A stretch of 15,995 bases of DNA from Oscillospiraceae bacterium (GTDB taxonomy: Bacteria; Bacillota; Clostridia; Oscillospirales; Ruminococcaceae), in the NCBI GenBank assembly GCA_900768245.1, contig CAAGCE010000280.1, forward strand, positions 1 to 15,995, in the 5' to 3' direction. The notes below the pieces were generated by a model. It was not told the DNA's origin, did no database searches, and saw nothing but the letters and a program-made list of their open reading frames with translations. Positions within the stretch are counted from its first letter, which is position 1. Each line of letters starts with the position of its first letter. The position numbers were made by a program, and so were the translations under genes. Shown here piece by piece: positions 1 through 6,368 of the stretch.

Positions 1-164
1 TGCCCTTTGGATTCCCACCACCTTTGAAAAGGTGGACGAAACTTTAAGTGTTTTGGTGCTGTTACTTTTGTTTGGTTCAGCTGGTTTTGTGCCGTACTTG
101 TGGCGCGGCTGCTATCTTTTGGTTCGCACTTAACTTGGGCGCGTCTAAATAAAAAATAAAAAAA
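1..164 (+). repeat. Dispersed structured repeat, copy 1 (probably cut by the window edge)
   Basis: The first 18 bases are the exact reverse complement of 15927-15944. They are followed by a hairpin at 18-35 (stem CCACCTTT/AAAGGTGG with loop GA), which matches the hairpin at 15908-15927 in form but not in base sequence. The right end (134-164, CTTGGGCGCGTC followed by an A-rich run) matches the right end of the repeat at 5155-5188. No coding frame is kept: the frame equivalent to the open frame of copy 3 meets a stop here. It is probably a non-coding intergenic repeat; its identity beyond these matches is unknown to me. Confidence 0.75.
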
Positions 165-196
165 CATACCAAGCTTCAAAAATTGTTCCGAAACTA

Positions 197-225
197 TTGA
201 ACAAATTTTCACAGTATGATATAAT
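197..225 (+). promoter_or_regulatory. Sigma-A type promoter for the proBA operon
   Basis: A -35 box TTGAAC (197-202) and a perfect -10 box TATAAT (220-225) are separated by 17 bases. Transcription would start near 232 and leave a short leader before the first gene, whose ribosome binding site GAGGAG lies at 252-257. No riboswitch or attenuator is visible in the leader. Confidence 0.8.
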
Positions 226-264
226 TAAACAGATTACATTTGTTTTTATCCGAGGAGTTGCCCA

Positions 265-561
265 ATGTATCAATCCGTTCTTTTTCCGCTGCCTGCGGTC
301 ACTCATTTTATTTTTGTTCTGGTTTGCGCAGGTTTTCTGCTCGTGAGCTTTTTTCGGAAGAAGAGGGTCTATAAGCTTATACTTGCGGCGGATATTGCGT
401 TGACTTTGTCAGTCTATGTTTGCGGACGGGGACTGCCTTTTGATATTCTCGGCATTTCAGAGATAGTCTTATTTGCGTTGACGGTCATTGTTAAGCGTTT
501 GGAGGCAAAAGGCTCCGGACTTTTTTTCAAAAAACCTAAGGGTGAGCATTTTTATGATTAG
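265..561 (+). CDS. Small three-helix membrane protein, function unknown
   Basis: I do not recognise this 98-residue protein. It has three hydrophobic stretches, at about residues 13-30, 35-54 and 59-79, separated by short basic turns (RKKR at 31-34), and a basic C-terminal tail, so it is probably an integral membrane protein. The ATG is preceded by GAGGAG at good spacing and by a strong promoter, which makes it the first gene of the operon. Its TAG stop overlaps the ribosome binding site of the next gene, a sign of translational coupling. No catalytic motif is visible. The conserved-looking operon position and good translation signals are the main reasons to call it real. Confidence 0.7.
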   Translation: MYQSVLFPLPAVTHFIFVLVCAGFLLVSFFRKKRVYKLILAADIALTLSVYVCGRGLPFDILGISEIVLFALTVIVKRLEAKGSGLFFKKPKGEHFYD

Positions 562-571
562 GAGTTAGTTT

Positions 572-1519
572 ATGAAAATTGTTATTCTTGAAGCGGCTAC
601 CGTTTCAAAAAATGATGTTTCCTTTGAGGAAATTTACAGGCTCGGTGAGGTCAGGGAATACCCCCTTACTCCTGTTGACAAAATAGTTGAATATGTCGGC
701 GATGCGGAGGCTGTTCTTTGCAACAAGACGCCTTTTACCGCTGAAGTCCTTGAAGCCTGCCCAAATTTAAAATACATCGGTCTTTGTGCTACTGGCTACA
801 ACAATATTGATGTTGCTGCTGCAACAAGGCTCGGTATCACGGTCTGCAATGCCCCCGCTTATTCAAATGCGGCTGTTGCTCAGCAGGTTTTTTCATTCAT
901 TTTACGCTACACTAACCGCACTTCCGCTTATAACCGCTTCGTTCACAACGGCGGCTGGATACGCTCGGAAACATTCTCGGCTTTTGAATACCCCATTACC
1001 GAGCTTGCGGGAAAAACTCTCGGCATTATCGGTTACGGCAGAATAGGCAGGCAGGTCGCTAAGATCGCTCACGCTTTCGATATGAATGTTATCGTCAACA
1101 CCCGTACTGCCAAGCAGGACAGTTCCGTTAAATTCGTAGGACTGAAGGAACTGCTTGCAAAGTCGGACATAATCACTCTTCATTGCCCTCTTACCGATGA
1201 AACCAACGGTCTTATAGACCTTGATGCACTGAAGCTTTGCAAGCCTTCCGCAATTATTATCAACACTTCAAGAGGTGCGGTAATAAAAGAAGCTGACCTT
1301 GCGTATGCTCTCGAAAATGATATTATTGCAGGCGCAGGTCTTGATGTTCTCTGCGAAGAGCCTATGTCTGCCGATAATCCTCTGCTCAACGCAAAGAACT
1401 GCATTATCACTCCTCATATTGCATGGGCACCTATCGACACGAGAAAACGTCTTATCACTATCGTTGCGGATAATCTTTCAGCATTTATCAACGGCAAACC
1501 TATCAACACTGTAAATTAA
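572..1519 (+). CDS. D-2-hydroxyacid dehydrogenase (glycerate/hydroxypyruvate reductase type)
   Basis: This 315-residue cytosolic enzyme belongs to the NAD(P)-dependent D-isomer 2-hydroxyacid dehydrogenase family, which interconverts 2-oxoacids and D-2-hydroxyacids. The flanking catalytic domain occupies roughly residues 1-100 and 285-315, with the Rossmann domain between them, containing GYGRIG at 154-159. The family's catalytic set is present: Arg234 in NTSRGAVI, a Glu in CEEP (262 or 263) and His282 in TPHIAWA. The strand after the dinucleotide loop ends NTRT (176-179) without the acidic residue usual for NAD, so NADP use is possible. Length is normal for the family. Substrate cannot be fixed from sequence; glycerate dehydrogenase, lactate dehydrogenase and related activities share these motifs. 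It is translated from a GGAG site overlapping the previous stop and lies 19 bases before proB. Confidence 0.92.
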   Translation: MKIVILEAATVSKNDVSFEEIYRLGEVREYPLTPVDKIVEYVGDAEAVLCNKTPFTAEVLEACPNLKYIGLCATGYNNIDVAAATRLGITVCNAPAYSNAAVAQQVFSFILRYTNRTSAYNRFVHNGGWIRSETFSAFEYPITELAGKTLGIIGYGRIGRQVAKIAHAFDMNVIVNTRTAKQDSSVKFVGLKELLAKSDIITLHCPLTDETNGLIDLDALKLCKPSAIIINTSRGAVIKEADLAYALENDIIAGAGLDVLCEEPMSADNPLLNAKNCIITPHIAWAPIDTRKRLITIVADNLSAFINGKPINTVN

Positions 1520-1538
1520 CGAAAGGACTCAGTACAAA

Positions 1539-2330
1539 ATGTATAATATTGATGATAAAAAACGTATAGTAATTAAAGTCGGAACTTCTACTCTTACTCA
1601 CAAAACAGGCAGACTTAACATCCGCCGTATGGAAAAGCTGGTCAAGGTAATTTCCGATATTCAGAACAGCGGCAGACAGGTAACTCTCGTTTCTTCGGGT
1701 GCTATCGGTCTTGGAATGGGTAAAATGGGTATGCAGAACCGCCCTACCGAAACTCCGTTAAAGCAGGCTTGTGCGGCTGTCGGTCAGTGTGAGCTTATGT
1801 ATATCTATGATAAGCTTTTCGGAAACTACAATATAACCGTTGCACAGATACTCCTTACAAAATATATTCTTGACACGCCCAGAAAAAATAACGTTGTAAA
1901 CACATTTGAACAGCTTTTTGCAAGGGGCGTTATCCCTGTTGTAAATGAGAATGATACTGTTGCCATTGATGAATTGGAGCTTGAATTCGGTGAGAATGAT
2001 ACTCTTGCCGCTCACGTTGCTCAGTTCTCTAATTCCGATATGCTCATTATTCTTTCCGATATTGACGGATTCTATGACGCAAATCCGAAGATCGACCCGA
2101 ATGCAAAGCTTATCCCGATGGTAACGGAAATAAACGACGACATAAGAAAGCTTGCGGGCGACGCTGTTTCGGGTCTTGGCACGGGCGGTATGATAACAAA
2201 GATAAACGCTGCGGAAATGGCTATGAATGCAGGTATTGATATGGCTATCCTCAACGGAAGAAACCCCGATATTCTTTATGACCTTTTCGACGGAAAACAG
2301 GTCGGCACGATATTCACAGCCAACAAATAA
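1539..2330 (+). CDS. proB: Glutamate 5-kinase (short form lacking the PUA domain)
   Basis: ProB phosphorylates L-glutamate with ATP to give gamma-glutamyl phosphate, the first step of proline synthesis, in the cytosol. The amino acid kinase fold is complete: VIKVGTS with Lys13, VSSGAIGLG (51-59), the substrate loop around NENDTV (136-141), GENDTLAA (151-158), LSDIDG (172-177) and the nucleotide-site GTGGM followed by Lys221 (214-221). The protein stops at 263 residues, right after the kinase domain, whereas the E. coli enzyme (about 367 residues) continues into a C-terminal PUA domain. The stop is clean and proA follows 14 bases later, so this looks like a natural short form and not a frameshift. 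A GAAAGGA ribosome binding site precedes the ATG. Confidence 0.97.
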   Translation: MYNIDDKKRIVIKVGTSTLTHKTGRLNIRRMEKLVKVISDIQNSGRQVTLVSSGAIGLGMGKMGMQNRPTETPLKQACAAVGQCELMYIYDKLFGNYNITVAQILLTKYILDTPRKNNVVNTFEQLFARGVIPVVNENDTVAIDELELEFGENDTLAAHVAQFSNSDMLIILSDIDGFYDANPKIDPNAKLIPMVTEINDDIRKLAGDAVSGLGTGGMITKINAAEMAMNAGIDMAILNGRNPDILYDLFDGKQVGTIFTANK

Positions 2331-2344
2331 ACGGAGGTATTGAT

Positions 2345-3595
2345 ATGAATTATGCTGAAAAGCTCGGACAGCAGGCTAAGGCTGCGGAAAAGTCTATTGC
2401 AGCTGCGTCCGCTATGGTAAAAAACAATGCACTTGAAAAAATAGAAGCAGCTCTTCGTTTTAATGCGGAAAAGATCCTTGAAGCAAATGAAGCCGACCTT
2501 AAGGCTGCAAAGGAAAACGGTATGAGCGAGGCTATGCAGGACAGGCTTCGTCTTACAGAACAGCGTATAAACGGCATTGCTGACGGTGTTGCCGATGTTA
2601 TCAAGCTTGAAGACCCTATCGGTTCTGTGGACAGCGGTACTGTACGTCCTAACGGAATGAGCATTACAAAGGTGCGTGTTCCGCTGGGTACTATCGCTAT
2701 CATCTTTGAGTCACGTCCGAATGTTACGGTTGACGCTGCCGTGCTTTGTCTTAAAGCAGGCAATGCGGTAATTCTCCGCGGCGGCAAGGAAGCCTATCAC
2801 TCAAACAAGTGCCTTTGCGAAATTATGCGCACAGCTATAAAGGACGCAGGTCTTCCCGAGGATGTTGTTCAGTTTGTTGACGATACTTCAAGAGAGGTAT
2901 CTGCACAGCTTATGAAGTGCAATAAGTACATTGACGTTCTTATCCCAAGAGGGGGAGCGGGTCTTATCCGTGCCTGCGTTGAAAATGCTACCGTTCCCGT
3001 TATTGAAACAGGTGTTGGCAACTGCCACGTTTTCGTTGATGCAACAGCCGACGCCGATATGGCTGTAAAGATTGTAAACAACGGCAAGACAAGACGTGTA
3101 TCCGTATGCAATGCGGTCGAATCGCTCCTTGTACACAAGGATATTGCGGAAAAGTTCCTGCCTATGATAAAGGCAAAGCTTGATGAGCATAATGTTGAGA
3201 TAAGAGGCTGCGAAAAGACAAGAGCTATTCTCGGCGACTGCGTTGTTCCCGCAACCGATGAGGATTATGCGACTGAGTTCCTTGACTATATAATTTCAGT
3301 AAAGGTCGTATCCTCAATCGATGAAGCTATTGCACATATCGACAGATTTACAACACATCATTCCGAATGTATCGTTACAAACTCACTTGAAAACGCAGAA
3401 CGCTTTAAAAAGGAGATAGATGCTGCGGCAGTCTATGTAAATGTTTCAACAGCATTTACCGACGGCGGAATGTTCGGTCTGGGTGCTGAGATAGGCATAT
3501 CAACACAGAAGCTCCACGCAAGAGGACCTATGGGACTTCGTGAGCTTACCTCAATGAAATACCTTATTTCAGGCGATGGTCAGATAAGGTCCTGA
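2345..3595 (+). CDS. proA: Gamma-glutamyl phosphate reductase (glutamate-5-semialdehyde dehydrogenase)
   Basis: ProA reduces gamma-glutamyl phosphate with NADPH to glutamate-5-semialdehyde, which cyclises on the way to proline. It acts on the labile product of ProB, the gene just upstream. The 416-residue length is typical. Visible family motifs are FESRPNVT (121-128), the LRGGKEA segment (144-150), PRGGAGLI (201-208), ETGVGNCH (221-228) and the catalytic Cys255 in RRVSVCNAVESLL. A GGAGG ribosome binding site lies 8 bases before the ATG. The third enzyme of the pathway, ProC, is not in the window. Confidence 0.98.
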   Translation: MNYAEKLGQQAKAAEKSIAAASAMVKNNALEKIEAALRFNAEKILEANEADLKAAKENGMSEAMQDRLRLTEQRINGIADGVADVIKLEDPIGSVDSGTVRPNGMSITKVRVPLGTIAIIFESRPNVTVDAAVLCLKAGNAVILRGGKEAYHSNKCLCEIMRTAIKDAGLPEDVVQFVDDTSREVSAQLMKCNKYIDVLIPRGGAGLIRACVENATVPVIETGVGNCHVFVDATADADMAVKIVNNGKTRRVSVCNAVESLLVHKDIAEKFLPMIKAKLDEHNVEIRGCEKTRAILGDCVVPATDEDYATEFLDYIISVKVVSSIDEAIAHIDRFTTHHSECIVTNSLENAERFKKEIDAAAVYVNVSTAFTDGGMFGLGAEIGISTQKLHARGPMGLRELTSMKYLISGDGQIRS

Positions 3596-3609
3596 TGAAA
3601 GGAAAGTAA

Positions 3610-4794
3610 ATGGATAATCAGAACAAGGAAATTTTTGACTACGACAGCTATGTAAAGTCAAACGGCAAAAAGAAAAAGAATAAAAATAAGAACACGGCAA
3701 AAAATCCCCAGCAGGGCAAAACTAAATTTGCCGCTGCGGATAAGCCTGCAAATACGGCTGCCGAAAAAAAGGCGGAAAAGGCTGCAGAAAATCAGACGGC
3801 TGAAATTCAGTCTGCCGAAACTCAAAAAGCTGAGGCAAAGTCTGAAAAAACACAGACCAAGCCCGAGGCAAAGCCTGCGGATAAAAAACAGCCGACAGAT
3901 AAAAAGGCTGAGAAGCCTGCTGCAAAAGCGCCTAAATCACCTGCTGAAAGGGCGGCAAAAAAGCCTGCGGAAAAGTCAGAAAAGCTTGAAAAAATAAAGG
4001 AAGAGGGCAAGGAGTCGATAGAAAACATCAAGCGTATGTTTGACGACGCTCTTGATGAAAACAAGGACGAAATGGCTGAGCTTGTTTCTCCCGAGCCTGA
4101 GATAGAAATGCCTGTTGAAAGCAGCGGTCACGACAGAAAGAAGAAGCTTTATTTTGTTTCGGGCGTTATAATTATGATCCTTGCTATAATCGGACTTATT
4201 TCCACCATAAGCTTTTCCGTTGACAAAATAAAGGCGTTTGCGGACAACACTCAGCAGAAAAACGAGTTTGCAAAGTTCATTTATCCTATCGTAATATGCG
4301 ACCCTGCACCATTCGACCAGACAGTAAAGCTCCGCAGCGATACGGTCATAACTGCGGCAATATGGGACATCATTCTTTACGAGGACAAAACCAAGTACGA
4401 GAGCGATTTTGACTATATTATCGTGCCGGAGGTTGACATCGAGCAGCATGCCGCAAAGCTTTTCGGCTCAGGACTGACCATAGAGCATACGTCCATACTC
4501 AACGGCGATGTGCAGTTCTATTACGAGGAGAACATCAAATCCTACCGAATACCGTCCAACCCGAAATACTTCACCTATTCGCCGTATATCGAGGATATAT
4601 CCAGAGTAGGCGAGCGTTACACCCTCACGGTCGGCTACGTTTCGCCAACGCCTGCATGGCTTACGCTCACATCGGATGATTCTCCCGAGCCTGAAAAATA
4701 CGTCGAGTACGTCGTATCAAAGCGTGGCAATGACTATACCCTTGTGGCAATTCAGGAATCCGAGCTTGAAATGGAATCACATCAAGGACTTTAA
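3610..4794 (+). CDS. Bitopic membrane protein with long Lys/Ala/Glu-rich cytoplasmic region, function unknown
   Basis: I do not recognise this 394-residue protein. Residues 1-130 are low complexity, rich in Lys, Ala, Glu, Gln and Pro. Residues 130-178 are acidic and probably partly helical. A single membrane segment runs from about 180 to 203, after the basic stretch DRKKK, which predicts a cytoplasmic N-terminus. The remaining 190 residues look like a folded external domain rich in Tyr, Asp and beta-prone segments, without a recognised motif. It begins 14 bases after proA behind an AAAGGAAAG site, so it is co-transcribed with the proline genes. The TAA stop lies inside the TTAA at which a foldback element is inserted; removing the element together with one TTAA would leave the same stop, so the protein is probably not truncated. 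Confidence 0.85.
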   Translation: MDNQNKEIFDYDSYVKSNGKKKKNKNKNTAKNPQQGKTKFAAADKPANTAAEKKAEKAAENQTAEIQSAETQKAEAKSEKTQTKPEAKPADKKQPTDKKAEKPAAKAPKSPAERAAKKPAEKSEKLEKIKEEGKESIENIKRMFDDALDENKDEMAELVSPEPEIEMPVESSGHDRKKKLYFVSGVIIMILAIIGLISTISFSVDKIKAFADNTQQKNEFAKFIYPIVICDPAPFDQTVKLRSDTVITAAIWDIILYEDKTKYESDFDYIIVPEVDIEQHAAKLFGSGLTIEHTSILNGDVQFYYEENIKSYRIPSNPKYFTYSPYIEDISRVGERYTLTVGYVSPTPAWLTLTSDDSPEPEKYVEYVVSKRGNDYTLVAIQESELEMESHQGL

Positions 4795-4970
4795 GGAAGT
4801 GCTGATTAAATCTGGTGCACATATTGCGCCGTCAGATTTTTTGTCAGCTTGTACGAAAGCGACGCAGGAATACTTGCGTATTTCAAGGATTTTTCGTGCA
4901 AGATGACGGAAAATCTGCAAGCAAGATGTGTGCCAAGTCGTTAGACGCGATTTAATCAGTGCTTCCTTAA
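4791..4970. mobile_element. Foldback (MITE-like) element with imperfect terminal inverted repeats
   Basis: The 22-base ends (4791-4812 and 4949-4970) are inverted repeats matching at 20 of 22 positions. They begin TTAAGGAAG and end TGATTAAATC, and both mismatches are transitions that would form G-T wobbles. The inverted match continues inward: the segment from 4813 (TGGTGCACAT) pairs with the segment ending near 4935 (ATGTGTGCCA), and AGATTTTTTGTC pairs with a GACGGAAAATCT segment. Thus most of the element folds into one long stem. No open frame of useful length suggests a transposase, so it would need one supplied elsewhere. TTAA flanks both sides. Its exact family is unknown to me. Confidence 0.8.
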
Positions 4971-5015
4971 TCAATGCCGGCTCAATAAAACAAAGCCGTA
5001 ACTGTTTATGTTCTG

Positions 5016-5188
5016 TTTTTGTTTTTTGGGGGGCGGCGGCATATGGTGTGCTGCGGACTGTAAGATGTCGAGCCGCCGCGGTCGCAGCTGCCAAGCAAAC
5101 CCCAAAAGACCCGCCTTGCCAACGGCGCGGTTGCTTGCTTTGGGTGCGTAATTTCTTGGGCGCGTCCCCAAATAAAAAATAAAAAAAA
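5016..5188. repeat. Dispersed structured repeat, copy 2 (double-ended)
   Basis: The left part (from the T-run and GGGGGGCGGCGG at 5028-5039) matches copy 3 at 15806-15890 without gaps between the two GC-rich blocks. The right part (5155-5188, CTTGGGCGCGTC and A-rich run) matches copy 1. The two ends are roughly inverted: T-rich then G-run then CGGCGG on the left, and GCGCGTCCCC then A-rich on the right. Inside, GCGGCGGC (5033-5040) can pair with GCCGCCGC (5072-5079) over a loop of about 31 bases. Short open frames here are not conserved as proteins. Confidence 0.7.
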
Positions 5189-5221
5189 TGCGCACTTCAT
5201 TATGTGAAATGCGCATTTTTT
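5184..5221. terminator. Bidirectional intrinsic terminator between convergent operons
   Basis: The arms AAAAATGCGCA and TGCGCATTTTT form a perfect stem, with an inner TTCA/TGAA extension around a short loop. A-runs and T-runs lie on both sides, so it can end transcription on either strand. It sits 5 bases beyond the stop of the minus-strand regulator gene. It may also stop plus-strand transcripts from the proBA operon after they pass through the foldback element and the repeat. Confidence 0.85.
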
Positions 5222-5226
5222 ATATA

Positions 5227-6144
5227 TCATACTTCAATTTCATGCGGACTTTGACGCTGTTCGGGAGTAAGGTCATAGTCCTTATCATCGGAGCTTTCAA
5301 AAACCTCATATTCTTCGCATATATCCTCAAGTCGACTGTAATTGTATGCAACATAGTCACGCTTTCTCAGTCCGACTGCTACGATAAGTGCATTTATTAC
5401 GCTCATAGGTGCAACAAGCGAATCAGCAAATGAAGCCATATCACTTCTTGCGATAAGGATATTATCAGCATATTCAGCCAGCGGTGATGCAAGGCTGTCC
5501 GTGATCGCTATTACCTTTGCGTTATGGGCATGGGCATAGCGGAACGCTTTTACTGTATGCTTTGAATAGCGGGGAAAGCTTATTCCTATCATAATGTCGT
5601 TTTCGCCGATATTGATTATCTGCTCGAACATTTCAGATGTCGAAGTGGTATGGATAAGCTTTACGTTATCGAACATCATATTGAAATAGAATGCAAGAAA
5701 ACGGGCAAGAACGGCTGCGGAACGTGCGCCGATAACATAGATGTTCTTTGCCTTGCAGAGTGTGTCTACGGTGTCATAGAACTCCTTGCGGTCGCCCTCT
5801 TCAAGTGTTTTTCTCAGCTTGTCGATGTCCATATTGAGTACCTTTTCGTACACGTCAACGTCGCCAAGCTGGTCGTTCATAACGTCGATACGCTGAACGG
5901 TGGTGAGCTTATTGCTCGTAAATTCCTTCAATGCTCTTTGCAGCTCGGGATAGCCCTCAAAGCCAAGCTCCGTTGCAAAACGCACTACTGTTGATTCGCT
6001 TACCCCTACTATCGTTCCAAGCTTTGAGGCTGTCATAAATGCCGCTTTGTCATAATGTGAAAGCATATATTCCGCAATTTTTTTGTGTCCCTTTGAAAGC
6101 GACGGCATAATTTCATGCAACTTATCAAATAATGTTCTTTGCAT
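5227..6144 (-). CDS. MurR/RpiR-family transcriptional regulator (HTH plus SIS domain)
   Basis: This DNA-binding regulator has an N-terminal RpiR-type helix-turn-helix (about residues 15-75, with the recognition region VGVSESTVVRFATELGF at 46-62) and a C-terminal SIS domain (about 125-255) that binds phosphosugars in known members. SIS landmarks are YVIGARSAAVLA (136-147), IGISFPRYSKHTV (186-198) and ITDSLASPLAEYAD (214-227). I chose the ATG at 6144, giving 305 residues, because AGGAAGG ends 9 bases before it; the longer frame from 6168 starts inside the previous gene without such a site. That ribosome binding site overlaps the stop of the DUF3006 gene, so translation is probably coupled. The tail after residue 270 is acidic. 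The sugar ligand and target genes are not evident from the neighbours. Confidence 0.93.
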   Translation of the reverse strand: MQRTLFDKLHEIMPSLSKGHKKIAEYMLSHYDKAAFMTASKLGTIVGVSESTVVRFATELGFEGYPELQRALKEFTSNKLTTVQRIDVMNDQLGDVDVYEKVLNMDIDKLRKTLEEGDRKEFYDTVDTLCKAKNIYVIGARSAAVLARFLAFYFNMMFDNVKLIHTTSTSEMFEQIINIGENDIMIGISFPRYSKHTVKAFRYAHAHNAKVIAITDSLASPLAEYADNILIARSDMASFADSLVAPMSVINALIVAVGLRKRDYVAYNYSRLEDICEEYEVFESSDDKDYDLTPEQRQSPHEIEV

Positions 6145-6158
6145 ATTACTGAACCTTC

Positions 6159-6368
6159 CTAATTCCATAAACTGTTCTGCAGGTCAATGATCTTCCTGCG
6201 GCGTTCGTCAGTAGCATTGCTGTCCTTACGGTATCTGCCGTCCGGTGTCATTGTAACAATGTCGCCCTCGCAGATCTTTCCGTCAAACTGCGAAATGTCA
6301 GCCTTTAGCTGTCTGTCATCATCTTCAATAACTACTATTGTACCCTCAATTTTTTCAATTGTCAACAT
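6159..6368 (-). CDS. DUF3006 family protein
   Basis: This is a 69-residue protein of the DUF3006 type, a small probably beta-rich domain whose members begin with a motif like the one here (VEKIEG/TIEKIEG followed by VVIEDDD) and continue through a GDIV turn (35-38). The biochemical role is unknown. Family members often sit beside ComEC-type metallo-hydrolase genes, as here: its start overlaps the end of the upstream hydrolase gene by 14 bases. Its C-terminal part, with DERRRKIIDLQNSLW, is basic and probably helical. The strong overlap on both sides argues for stoichiometric, coupled expression with its neighbours. Confidence 0.85.
   Translation of the reverse strand: MLTIEKIEGTIVVIEDDDRQLKADISQFDGKICEGDIVTMTPDGRYRKDSNATDERRRKIIDLQNSLWN

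Noticed and set aside
4676..5433. Several short open frames on both strands across the foldback element and repeat copy 2
   Set aside because: They lack ribosome sites, run through inverted repeats and the terminator, or lie opposite the MurR/RpiR gene.
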